From contig WJXW01000001.1 of the NCBI GenBank assembly GCA_015832175.1, forward strand, positions 3,410,001 to 3,474,000: a stretch of DNA of 64,000 nucleotides, given 5' to 3'. Origin of the DNA: Paraphaeosphaeria minitans. Lineage: Eukaryota; Ascomycota; Dothideomycetes; Pleosporales; Didymosphaeriaceae. The position numbers were made by a program, and so were the translations under genes. Positions 1 to 9,988 of the stretch are shown here, piece after piece (within the stretch, counting starts at the first letter, position 1; each line of letters begins with the position of its first letter). The notes below the pieces were generated by a model, which was given only the letters and a program-made list of their open reading frames with translations, was not told the DNA's origin and did no database searches.

Positions 1-103
1 GGCGAGCGCGCGACCGACCTTCGTCAAACGAGGCGGCGAGGGGGTCTGGCGACGACTCGGCATCGTTTTCGCAGTCGCTCGAGAGGACGTATCGCGGCGT
101 CAT
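1..103 (-). CDS. 5' end of an unidentified protein, cut by window edge
   Basis: An ATG at 103 on the minus strand opens a frame that stays open to base 1 (34 codons, beginning MTPRYVLSSDCEND and rich in Ser, Asp and Glu). The start faces the Yen1-type gene, leaving about 213 bp between the two ATGs, so they probably share a promoter. The visible part is low-complexity and acidic, as in many disordered nuclear-protein N-termini, and shows no domain. I do not recognise the protein. It could also be a chance frame. Confidence 0.4.
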   Translation of the reverse strand, partial: MTPRYVLSSDCENDAESSPDPLAASFDEGRSRAR

Positions 104-316
104 GTTGTCGTGCGCGAAGAATGCGCTTTGTGGGGAATGCCGTCGCGGTGGAGTGTCAGCTAGGTATCTACCTGTAGCCTCGAGTCCAAAGCACTTCGCA
201 TCTGTCAGGCCCGTCGCCACGGCAACAATCGGGCCAATCGCGCGGCCACGGACTACAGGCGCCCATCCAGTGTCCACCTACACCAGTGCGTCCACGCCCG
301 TCTGAATGGCAGCGCA

Positions 317-3122
317 ATGGGCATCAAGGGGTGCGTATGCCTGTGATCGCTGCCGAATCATGTACTAACTACTGCAGCATCTACCACGAGATCGGACCCG
401 GTCGCCGCGTAGCCCTCTCCAAGTTCGCCGCCGACACATTCGAGCAAACCGGGCGGTCATTGCGCATCGCCGTCGACGTTTCGATATGGCTGTTCCAGAT
501 CCAGGCCAGTAAAGGTGAGCATCGCTGCATTCACTACTGGCGCGTCCTCCGCTGACCTCGTGGCCGACAGGCGGCACGAACCCCGCGCTGCGCACATTCT
601 ACTACCGCCTCCTGCGCCTCATAGCGCTGAACATACACCCCATCTTCGTCTTCGATGGCCCAAACAAGCCCCCGTTCAAGCGCAATAAGAAAACAGGCGG
701 GCCTGGCGTCAGCGTTGCATCCATACCCGAATTCCTAGCGAAGCAGCTCCTCAAGCAATTTGGGTTTCCTCTGCACCTTGCGCCAGGCGAAGCCGAGGCC
801 GAATGCGCACTGTTGCAAAGACAAGGCATCGTGGACGCCGTGCTCAGTGAGGATGTCGACACCCTCATGTTTGGCAGCGGCGTGACAATTAGGAATTGGT
901 CACCAGAGCAGAAGTCAAGCAAAACACCTACCCATGTTAACGTGTACGATGCAGTAGACACCAAAAATGGGCCCTCCGGTCTGGATCGTGAGGGCATGAT
1001 ATTGGTCGCTCTTATGAGCGGTGGCGACTACGTCCCGGAAGGCATTCCTGGCTGTGGCCCCAAAAAGGCCTGCGAGGCAGCAAGAGCCGGATTCGGCAGA
1101 GATTTGTGCAGCTTGGCAAGAAATGACACCCAGGGCTTGCGAGACTGGCGCGAGCGGCTACAGCACGAGATCAAGACAAATGAGAGCAAATTCTTTGCCC
1201 AAAAGCGTCCCAGCCTGGTCATTCCCGATACATTCCCTCGAACCGATATTCTTGGCTACTATACGCACCCCGCCGTCTCCAACCAGGCCGGTCTGGAAAG
1301 GCTCAGAAGTGCCATCAAGTGGGATCAGGATCTTGACTTGCACGGATTGCGCAGCTTCACATGCGATGCGTTTGACTGGGCAAAACTCGAAGGTGCAAAA
1401 CACTTCATCCGTAGCCTGGCTCCATCACTACTAGTACGCCATCTTCGAATGAGAGGAGAGCAGAGCGAAAAACTCCCCTGCAATACTCTCCAAGCTATCC
1501 AGGAAGACGAAGCGCTTCTTGTTAGGGGTATCCACGGGAAGCGGCAGCATGCTGTAACAGACGGCAGCACTGAGCTGCGTGTGAGCTTCACACCAATTGA
1601 ACTTGTCAAGATTGATCTAAGCATCGAAGAACCAGACGATGAGGTGGATATTCCACCAGCTTCCGAAGCTGACCTGGATGAGGAAATACCCATCGAAGGC
1701 GACGATGAAGCAGGAGGTCCCACGAAACGAGGACCAACAAAGTTCGACCCCAACAAACCTGCAAGGACATGGGTTCTCGAGACATATGTGAAAGTCGGCG
1801 TACCACTCAAGGTTCAAGATTGGGAGGCAGAACGGCAAAGACCGCTGCGATCGAAACGAACAACTTCAGCAAACGGTTCCAGCACAACAGCGACCAAGTC
1901 GATAGGAGGCAGACGAACAAGGGCCGCCGACAGTACACAGCAAATCGCCATTCAGAACTTTGCAAAGGTGACAAAACCTGGTGTCAAGACTACGCGACCA
2001 TCGTCGAAATTTCAACCCACAGCCGTATGTCAGCATGCAACGAGTACTGGTGCTGTCGTCAGCCTTCTCTCTTCATCACCTGTGAGAGTGAGAGAACCCA
2101 GCCATTCGCGATCTGCCCAGGAGAGATCACTCTCGCCACTCGTGGAGTTGCCATCTAGTGTCACCAAAAGGAGGCAAAGGCCAATGCAGCGTGCGCATAC
2201 CCTTCCCTCCAGTCTCGTTCTTAGTCTTGACCGAGTAGAAAATTCACACCAAGGTGCAATAGAGACCTTGGATTTGGTGGATATACACCCGATTGCATTA
2301 CCTTCCCAGGCTCTGAGAAAGAAACCCAAGACGCAACAATCGAAAGGATCCGTAACCTCTCAGTCCGTATATTCAAGATCGGTGACAGCCTCCCCTGCGA
2401 AAACAAGACAAACGACACTGGATGGATGGGGTTCACCGGGCAAATCACCCAGCAAGTCCAAGTTCTCGAACAGGGCTCTTCCGCTCGATTCAGCGCCTAA
2501 ACCGCGTTCGCCCCGCTTCGAGATAGCAAATGGAGACATGGAGACCCTTGATCTCACGCTATCCTCCCCATTGGCACTGTCTTCAAAAGCAGCAACAGTG
2601 CCTAAGGACCCGAAGAGAGTTGCACGTCGTCCACCACTGACATCCCTCTCATCTAACACTTCAAACACGTCATCATCCACCACGGCGGACACTTCGCCCA
2701 ACGCTAAATCGAGACTCACAGCAAAGTCACCACGAAGAACCTCTCCTCGACTCCAAAGGACGCGATCAGTGTCATCGGAAATCGATGCTCTCGATATGAC
2801 GGAGCTTTCATCGCCCCCGCCTGGCGGTGAATCTGATTTACCACAGATGCAACGCGAACTGGATTCAGGCCTTCGACGATCCCCCCGTGCACATACATCT
2901 AGGTCGCCGGATCCTCTAGCACAAAGGACATCCCCTTCCGCAGCCCGGAAGTCCCAAGTGAAGAAGCGCGAAGTGGTATTGAGAAAAAGTATGGCAGGCG
3001 CGTGGACCTTTGTGGACGTACAGACCCCTGCGAAGGCGGGAGCCGGCGATGCGAAGTTCTTGAAGGGCAAGGAAAGGAAAAGGTGGCGAGAAAGCGAGAT
3101 CGAATTCCTCGATATGTGCTAG
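317..3122 (+). CDS. YEN1: Rad2/XPG-family structure-specific endonuclease, Yen1/GEN1-type Holliday junction resolvase
   Basis: Exons 317-330, 378-514 and 571-3122 give a protein of about 900 aa. It starts MGIKGIYHEI, the usual Rad2-family N-terminus whose Gly2 lies near the active site. The XPG-N region has the metal ligand in VDVSIWLF (about residue 38) and FVFDG (about 79). The XPG-I region has PGEAEAECA (Glu124 and Glu126) and SEDVDTLMFG (Asp145, Asp147). The H2TH entry has SGGDYVPEGIPGCG (Asp203). All seven acidic positions expected of FEN1/GEN1 nucleases are present. The spacing between XPG-N and XPG-I is short, as in GEN1/Yen1 and unlike XPG/Rad2. The C-terminal half (from about residue 430) is Ser/Pro/Lys-rich and probably disordered, with many S/T-P sites that could take cell-cycle phosphorylation as in Yen1. 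Family knowledge: it cuts four-way junctions late in the cell cycle. Both introns are short and GT-AG. Confidence 0.85.
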
Positions 3123-3677
3123 CGGGGCGTCCACTGTGGAGATGGGGTCTTCTTTGGTCTTTTTGTACATTTTTGCTGTTCTATGCATAGCGGACGGCGT
3201 TGGTCTTTGCATATAGCGAGTACGACATGACTCAATTATTATTTTTGTGCTATTCAGAATGGGTTCCAGTGGTTTTGCGAGTGCCCATGCCTGCGATATA
3301 ACATTACACGGTCGCTTTGATTGTTGTTCAGCAATGTTCAGAGCTGGCATGGTTCTGCGACGACGCAGCACGAGCCTCGCGAGCGAGCACCGACGACTGT
3401 AATTGGACTGAAGTGCGTGCCACAGCGACCTGAATACACAAAGGCAGCAACAGCTGATAACCTTAAAGGGGTTGAAGTCTCATTCCTACTAGGCGCTATG
3501 ATGGGCTACTCCCGAGTCCTCCCTACAACAATAATACAAGCCTGACCCGTGAAAAGGCTTTCGCACGGCGGTTATATGCGACCCATACTCCCTTTTCAGC
3601 AGGAAATGCCACTTTTTACTACTGTGACAGTGATTGATATAAAAGAAAATGCGCCTAGAGAGGCAGGCGGTTCGACA
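3123..3677. other. spacer between convergent 3' ends
   Basis: This 555-bp spacer separates the 3' ends of the resolvase and Tam41 genes, so it should hold both 3' untranslated regions and polyadenylation signals. AT-rich stretches occur around 3230-3250 and 3640-3655. I see no further gene. Confidence 0.6.
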
Positions 3678-5036
3678 TCATGACTTCATCTTTCCCTTCT
3701 CCCTTTTCTCCTGCAAATACTGCCAAGCGCGGAACGGTCCTGCAGATAGGATGCCCTTGGCACTTTGAACAGTCGATGGCCAGTACACCGTCTGGTTAAT
3801 GGCTTTCGTTACCATGGCTGGGAGGTCCTTCTCTGCAGCTATGCGTCGATCGAATGCTCCACCTACCTGCTTCTTTAGACCCCCCTTACCATCTTCATCC
3901 TTGCTGGCCTCTAGCATATCCTGGAACTCGCGGCCTGGAATGGCAAATTTGCGCTGGTAAAGGAAGTAGAGTTTCTCGCGGAAAGACTTGGGCAGTCGCC
4001 TGACCATGTTAGCCCGTCGCTCTACATCCAGGTCCTGATTGAGCTTGAGATCCAGTGCGGTGTCGTCCATCCAGTCCGGCTTGCTGGTTGCATTCTGATC
4101 TGCGTATGAGAGATTGGGCAGCGACATGATCAGGTCATGATATAGGAGGCGGAAGTTACGGATTTGGTGGGTCACAATGTTGTCGATCTTCTTAGGATTC
4201 TCGGAGCCATACGTCATGCGTGGGTCACCCTGGTAGCTGAGGCCAGTGATCGTGGAATAGAGCTCTTTTTCTGTGAAGGACTGGGGAAGAAGAAGCAGTG
4301 AGCACCGGACGGCCGATAGGAGATTGCGTTGGTTCGCGACGCGGATGTTTGGTTCTTCGAACAAAATCTTGACGGGCTTGTGGAGACGGCCGGCGAGATA
4401 GAGCGTGTCCCAGTTGGTCAAATCGCGGTGGAGCGTCTCGAAGTTGACAACGGCGTATTTGATCATGGTGCCGTTGACGGTAATGTATGGGTTGAAGTAG
4501 ACTCCTGCGCCGTAGTTGTCTTGCACCTGGCTCACTACGCCAGAGCCCAGTCTCCCAAGAAAGGAATAGTGATCTCGGTGCTCGCGCAGGTTCAAGGAGT
4601 GGAAATGCTGGGAGAAGCGCGTCGTGAAGACAAAGTCAATCATCTTGCCACCTCCTTTCTGCCATTTGAGTATCGCTTCGGGGGGGTTCGGATGCGGAGA
4701 GTGCGTAATGCGCGAAGCGGTCGAGTCGGACTGCGGGAAAACGCCGGAGCCGTATGCGAAGGCGTACGTGATGGGTGGGAACTGCTTCAGAATGCCACGC
4801 AGGCTTCTCTTGAACTCCTCGTTCGTTTCTATGAGCTGGTTCTTCCCGAAGTCCTTGTGCGGGAGCTCTGAGAAGTCGGAAAGCGCGGGACCTTCATCTT
4901 CCCAGCCCGGGGGAAGAGACTGGTTGTAGGCTTCGGTGAGGGCCTGCGGGTTTTGCGAAGTGACATAGCGGCGATTGGCATGAGGTAAAGGCCGGCGGCA
5001 CCATGCTATCCGGGCGAGAGGACGTAGTCGATACAT
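3678..5036 (-). CDS. TAM41: mitochondrial CDP-diacylglycerol synthase Tam41 (Mmp37 family)
   Basis: Single-exon gene of about 452 aa. Tam41 makes CDP-diacylglycerol on the matrix side of the mitochondrial inner membrane, the first committed step toward phosphatidylglycerol and cardiolipin. The nucleotidyltransferase-like core is clear: YAFAYGSGVFPQ (about residues 91-102, the GS motif) followed by MIDFVFTT (about 132) with the conserved Asp. Further family blocks are FNPYITVNG, KYAVVNFETL and NWDTLYLAGRLHKPV. I chose the ATG at 5036 because MYRLRPLARIAWCRRP is a typical Arg-rich presequence with no acidic residue. Another in-frame ATG lies at 5084; the frame beyond that lacks an ATG start. 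The gene is head-to-head with Bir1 across 267 bp. Confidence 0.9.
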   Translation of the reverse strand: MYRLRPLARIAWCRRPLPHANRRYVTSQNPQALTEAYNQSLPPGWEDEGPALSDFSELPHKDFGKNQLIETNEEFKRSLRGILKQFPPITYAFAYGSGVFPQSDSTASRITHSPHPNPPEAILKWQKGGGKMIDFVFTTRFSQHFHSLNLREHRDHYSFLGRLGSGVVSQVQDNYGAGVYFNPYITVNGTMIKYAVVNFETLHRDLTNWDTLYLAGRLHKPVKILFEEPNIRVANQRNLLSAVRCSLLLLPQSFTEKELYSTITGLSYQGDPRMTYGSENPKKIDNIVTHQIRNFRLLYHDLIMSLPNLSYADQNATSKPDWMDDTALDLKLNQDLDVERRANMVRRLPKSFREKLYFLYQRKFAIPGREFQDMLEASKDEDGKGGLKKQVGGAFDRRIAAEKDLPAMVTKAINQTVYWPSTVQSAKGILSAGPFRAWQYLQEKREKGKMKS

Positions 5037-5303
5037 GATGCAGAGGCATTTTCCCCCATCAGCGGTCGAAGTTGCGATGCGCATGACTAAGCACTGCCGC
5101 TTACGCACAGCCGTTGGCGCCACGCGCGCTAGGCGGGCGCGCCTGCTTTTGTTTATTGATGCGCGCCGATCGCGACCTCCAGCCCTCCACTGCTACCACC
5201 ACCGCATCTTGGCCGCGCGAACGCACACACAGCAACTCACGCCAGGAACTTTGCCCGAGATAATACACAGCTAGGAAACGGTATTGCGCGCTGCAGCATC
5301 GCA
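5037..5303. promoter_or_regulatory. bidirectional promoter between TAM41 and BIR1
   Basis: Only 267 bp separate the two divergent start codons, so this segment must carry both promoters and both 5' leaders. It is GC-rich and I see no clear TATA element. The promoter role is inferred from position. Confidence 0.5.
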
Positions 5304-7249
5304 ATGGATTCGTCGCGCGGGGAGTTCGCGTCCCTCCAAGCGCGCCTCGACACCTTCGTCGCGCCCAAGACCAAAGCGCGTCGCCCATCTGCTCGCGGGA
5401 AGAAAGCAGCGCCCAAGGCCGCTCCTAGAGGCGGATGGCCGCTGGAGTTTCCGCGTCCCCATGATCTTGCATATGCCGGCTTCATATTCAAGCCAACCTC
5501 GGCGAGCCCGGATAACGTGCAGTGCTTCCACTGCCAGACGCAGCTCGACGGCTGGGAGCCAAATGATGTTCCTGCCTACGAGCATCTCACCCATTCTCCA
5601 AACTGCGGGTTTGCTCTGAATCTGTGCATACGCCTGAGGGATGGAGATCCCGGCCGCAACGAGGAGGATCCGCTCAGCGAGCGCATGATAGAGGCGCGTA
5701 GGGAGACTTTCCAGGGCCTCTGGCCCCTGGAAACCGCAGCAGGCTATCCGAGTATTGAGCAGGTGCGTTTAGACGGTTATCCTTCGTGCGGTCGTGCGCT
5801 AACCCCGTGCAGATGGTTGATGGCGGATGGTGCTTTGATCCGAGCCACGATCAGCCCGATGGCGCTACATGCCCATACTGCAGCCTGTCCCTGGACGCGT
5901 GGGATATTGGTGATGATCCGACCGAAGAACATCGCAAGCGGAACGATGAATGCTTGTTCTTTACCCTCAAACAATATTACCACCCTGCTCAAAGCAAGAA
6001 GCCGAAAGCTGCTCGCAAGAAACGGTCATCTACCCGATCATCAACAGCCAGTACGAGGACCAAACAGGCTACTCGCACTAAAAACGACGTTTCGAAAGAT
6101 GTCAACAAACCACTACCGCCCGCACCAGACGAGACCATGATGAGTTCGATTGTTGCATCGTTTCCGGACCCTGCTAATGCGTCGATAATGTCGATTGCGC
6201 CGCCGGCGCCTCCTAAAAGGGGTCGCAAAGCAAAAAATGCTTCTAATACAGATGAGACGATGATGTCCTCAGTTGCAGAATCATTAGCTGGTGATGCCGG
6301 GCTCTCCATGATCTCTATTCCTCCCAAAGCGCCACCTGCGAAGAGAGGCCGTAAGCCCAAAAACTCATCTATCCTGAACGAACTGCCTGTACAACTGTTT
6401 GTCGATCCATTTGCCGATTCGACAGCAGTTCAAGACGCATCAGCGCCCACTCAAGCGCCCGCAAAGAAGGGACGAAAACCGAGAGCTGCTGCAGCGCAAG
6501 CGGAAACAGCAGGAGAGCCTTTGTCAGAGTCATTTGCAGGCTCAGTTGCATCCACCATGTCCAAAGCGCCGACAAAGGCACGCCCGACCAGGAAAGCACC
6601 AAATCGCGTATCCTCCATATCGACAACGTCGACAACGCGCACTACCCGTGGCATGAAGCGTCAAAGCGAGGCGATGGATATGGAAGTAGATGTGGAGGAG
6701 CAGAGGCCTTCGCCGAAGCGTACCAGGCTCAGCGACATCTCATTGCCACAGTTTGAATCGACACCTATGCACACACCCAAGGAATACCGGCAAGAGAACA
6801 TGAAGAGCCCAGCTCCGCGCTTTAATGCAACCCCAAGAGCGACTCGGCCCGTACAATCGCTCAAGAGCCCCGGTCCAGTTTCTGTCCGCAGTCCCCTAGC
6901 CGTGAGGAGTCCCATTCGTGCAGAACTGCAGACGCCTGAAGAGCCTCGCACTCCGGAAACTCCCTCCTCTCCAGCATTCACATGGGATCCTATCATCATT
7001 TCCAATATTGTCAGCGACGCCGGTCTTGAGAAAGAGAACGTCGACATCGACATGGCTGATACGACCGAAAACATTACGAAGGCTGTTTTGGCCAGTCTTG
7101 CAAGCCCCGAAAAACGCATGACAATCGAAGAGTTTGTCTTGCATAATGCCAAGCGTGGAGAAGAGAGGCTGAGGCGCGAGTGTGAGCGCCAGATTGCTGC
7201 ATTCGAGGCCGAGGGTCGCCGAGCACTAGCTGCGCTAGATGCTTATTAG
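5304..7249 (+). CDS. BIR1: Bir1/survivin-like chromosomal passenger protein with two BIR domains and AT-hook repeats
   Basis: Exons 5304-5762 and 5813-7249 (one 50-nt intron) encode 631 aa. BIR1 (about residues 43-108) shows the zinc ligands in CFHCQ and HLTHSPNC. BIR2 (about 154-206) shows WCFDP, CPYC and EHRKRNDEC. Two BIR domains match fungal Bir1/Cut17, which links Aurora B/Ipl1 and INCENP/Sli15 to kinetochores and the spindle midzone. Residues about 257-414 hold four degenerate repeats, each with a DETMMSS-like or SESFAGS-like stretch followed by an AT-hook-like core (KRGRKAK, KRGRKPK, KKGRKPR, then KARPTRK). The region after that is rich in S/T-P sites. The last 45 residues (EEFVLHNAKRGEERLRREC...) form the charged helix typical of fungal Bir1 C-termini, expected to bundle with INCENP and borealin. 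The start follows GCAATGG. Apoptosis inhibition is not implied. Confidence 0.88.
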
Positions 7250-8102
7250 CAGGACATCTGCAGCATGGAGTAACTTTTGGACTTTCGACGGCACTGACGA
7301 TTGACTTTACGACTGTTGGGACAAACTGTGGGTGTTCTTGGCTTTTTTTCTTTTTCTTTTCCGTTTTCCGTTTTCCGTTTTCCTTTTCCTTTTCCTTTTC
7401 CTTTTCCTTTTCCTTTTCCTTTTCCTTTTCCTTTTCCTTTTCCTTTTCCTTTTCCTTTTCCTTTTCCTTTTCCTTTTCCTTTTCCTTTTCCTTTTTCTTT
7501 TCTTCTTTCTTTCTCTTTCTTTGAGGTCCGCGGCGCGTTTGATCAGCTGACACCAATACCCCGTCACCCAATCGCGGCTTGAGCTCTAAGGTTGCAGGCC
7601 CGAAACGGCCTCCCAAGGAGCAACATTAGCCAGGTTGGGGTCAGGTTGAGGCGAGGCTAGGTCTTTTTGGAGCCATGGTTTTTTTTGGGGTGGGCCTGCG
7701 GGCTACAGAGCTTGTTTTGAAGTGCCTCTTACGAAGGCTTACTTTCGCTGTATTATATCTGATGATACCACTGTTCGCTGTACAAGAGAGACAGACCTGT
7801 ACTATGAATGATTTCTATAAGCGTGCTTTACCACCGTGTTACTCGTGATAGTGCTGATGCCTTCGTGAGTGAGGCTTTTGTATATGTTAGCAGACCGAGA
7901 CCGACATGAAATAGGTGGGTTATCACGAGTGCGAAGCTAGATACACAAGTCGAATGTTCCGAGAACAGGGCACAGAACACGACCGGGACGCGAAATCACG
8001 TGATGTTGACATCGCAGACTTCAGGAAATGTGGCCGTGGAGCATGCAGCCACCGACACTGCATGATAAAACACAACTTTTGCACATGTCCTGAGGCCATT
8101 CA
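7250..8102. other. spacer between convergent BIR1 and COG7 genes
   Basis: About 850 bp holding the 3' ends of both genes. Its main feature is the TTTTCC tract listed separately. A T-run and G-run occur near 7680-7690. No other gene is supported. Confidence 0.6.
7359..7500. repeat. TTTTCC hexanucleotide microsatellite (polypyrimidine tract)
   Basis: About 19 near-perfect tandem copies of TTTTCC run from about 7378 to 7491. Three CCGTTTT variant units come before them, and looser T/C sequence flanks them. The plus strand is almost pure pyrimidine over about 170 bp, so it could adopt a triplex. It lies about 110 bp after the BIR1 stop codon. The long Lys-Arg/Glu-Lys and Phe-Pro frames crossing it are artefacts of the repeat. 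Confidence 0.95.
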
Positions 8103-9134
8103 TTATATATAGTTCTCCGTTATCCTCTGGAGGTTGTCCAGAAAGCCACCACCACCTCGATGAGTTGCGGGTGGTTGCACCTGAGGCTTCGGTACGGCCC
8201 CACTTCTCGAGCCTCGCTGCCTACTTTCCTTCTCGCGGTCAACTTCCTTTTGCCTATCCTCCACGATCCTCACCAGCCCTTCGACGAATTTGGCTCTCGC
8301 TTTCTCCTCGGCCGTTCCCTTCCACACGACCGCCAGATCTCTGAGCGCCTGTATCCTCGTCTGGGCCGCTTCGGGCCCGCTCTCGGGATTGCCCATGACC
8401 AGGTCAGATATCTCGTCGCGCAAGGCAGCAGCGAACTCTTTCGCTTTTTGCTCGCGAGTGGAGGCATCGGTGCCGGCATCGGGGGCGGAGACAGAGATGA
8501 GGGAGGAGGTCAGCGAGACTTCGGAAGGGGGAAGCGTCCAGTGCATGGCTTCGCCAAAGACCTTGATCACGGTCTCGAGGCGGTTCCGGACGAGGGTCAG
8601 GACGCGGAGCTTAGTGATGTAGTCTGGCGTTGATGGTTCAGCGTCGGGTAGGTCCAATGCAGTCGCTCCTGTCTCCTGGTTGCCTCGTAGTGTTGGACTG
8701 GTCACTTCGGCATCTTCTTCTTGCTTTTCACTGAGACGTAAGCCCCCTGGCACGAATTTGCTAACGTCCTCCTTCAACCCATCTGTAAGCGTCTCGGTGA
8801 GGCCGGTGGTCTCCCCGCGCAGGACTTCGACTTCGTAGGCAAGACGCGCCCCGCTTCGGAGGATGTCATCGGTCAGCTGAGTGAGGATGGCGGATAGTCG
8901 GGTCGTGTGGGCATTCAGCTGTGACAGGAGGTCTTGGGTGTGCGAAGAGAGCTCGGCCAGCGAGACGGCGTGGGCGTGCTTGAGTGGGCGCGAGGAGGCG
9001 GAGGACAGCGAGAGCGAGGGCAGTGTCGCATTGAGATAGTCGGCGGGGTCGAACTGGGGCTGGAGAAAAGGGACAAGTGCGGGGTCCGCGACGTGTGTGG
9101 ACGTGGGCGCCGGAGCGCTGTCTGGCACGGCCAT
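8103..9134 (-). CDS. COG7: probable conserved oligomeric Golgi complex subunit 7 (Cog7-like)
   Basis: Intronless frame of 343 aa from the ATG at 9134 (CAAACATGG context). The N-terminus has FLQPQFDPADYLNATLP, followed by a long helical segment (LAELSSHTQDLLSQL..., LAYEVEVLRGETTGL) of the kind seen in small fungal Cog subunits. COG is a tethering complex for retrograde vesicles at the Golgi. The length is closer to the short yeast Cog7 than to the animal protein. The last residues (GGGGFLDNLQRITENYI) form a conserved-looking tail. An in-frame ATG at 9200 would add 22 residues, but another out-of-frame ATG sits just upstream of it. The call is from family resemblance. Cog5, which has a similar N-terminal motif, is the main alternative. 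Confidence 0.6.
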   Translation of the reverse strand: MAVPDSAPAPTSTHVADPALVPFLQPQFDPADYLNATLPSLSLSSASSRPLKHAHAVSLAELSSHTQDLLSQLNAHTTRLSAILTQLTDDILRSGARLAYEVEVLRGETTGLTETLTDGLKEDVSKFVPGGLRLSEKQEEDAEVTSPTLRGNQETGATALDLPDAEPSTPDYITKLRVLTLVRNRLETVIKVFGEAMHWTLPPSEVSLTSSLISVSAPDAGTDASTREQKAKEFAAALRDEISDLVMGNPESGPEAAQTRIQALRDLAVVWKGTAEEKARAKFVEGLVRIVEDRQKEVDREKESRQRGSRSGAVPKPQVQPPATHRGGGGFLDNLQRITENYI

Positions 9135-9988
9135 GTTTGCTGTGCGGATGCGGATGAACGAGGCGTAGCGGGGGCTTGGTGGTGTTAGTGGGTCGGCCAT
9201 GGACGCGGAGTGGATCGACCATGGACGCGAAGGGTTTCGCTTCCGCCGCAATGTGACAATAGCCACGGCGATTACCTACGACTACGAGTAGTAGGTAGGT
9301 AGGTAGTCTCTGTAGGTATCTGGGTGGAACCCCCTGCTCGGACGCGTGCTGTCGCGTCTCGCACACACACAGCGCTGTCTTGTCCTGTCCCGTCCCGTCT
9401 CAGATTTCGTTGCACACGCCAGCGCTGGCATACCTAACTAGGCTCTTACGCCTCAGGCACCATGGACGGCGCGGGGCAGAGCCACGGTGCGCGGTGGTGC
9501 CTCAGCAGGTACCGTATAGTGTAGGTATACCTACCTCCCTACGGTATGGAGCTTGGGCCGCCCGCGTCTGCCTGGGAGAGCTGTTCACTGCGACCACGCC
9601 TGCGTATTCACCGGGCCTCTATTGCAGGCACCCACAAGCACAGCAGCGACGCTAGGCCCTCGCTGGTGTTTGCGGCCACCGAGTACCTAGCTCCAGCTGC
9701 GCTTGTCTCCCAGGCCTTGCTTTCTTCTGCCCGTCCTCTTCTCAAACATCCTCTCGTCCAAGAGCTGGTCCCTGCTTTTCTGCTGAAGAACGTGCCTGCG
9801 CTTTCGGTTCTTGCCTGGCGCATTGAACCACATAGGTACATCTTCACTGCGACTCGCCCTGCGCCGCCGTATTTGATCCTGTACCTATCTCACCCCGACA
9901 CCCGTCTGCTCACGCCTGCTCTGGCGCCCGCCCGCTCGACAACAACAACAACAACACCAAGTCAGAACCCCTCGGTTGCGCACCCAAC
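9135..9988. promoter_or_regulatory. divergent promoter region of COG7-like and PARP-E2 genes, with TAGGTA motifs
   Basis: About 850 bp between divergent starts. It contains a short (TAGG)4 run at about 9292-9307, a TAGGTATACCTACCTCC palindromic cluster at about 9520-9537, and an (ACA)n run at about 9939-9956 just before the PARP-E2 start. Open frames here look like chance. The promoter role is inferred from position. Confidence 0.5.

Noticed and set aside
7074..7616. Long Lys/Glu and Phe/Pro frames over the TTTTCC tract
   Set aside because: A hexanucleotide repeat is open in all frames; no flanking gene structure.
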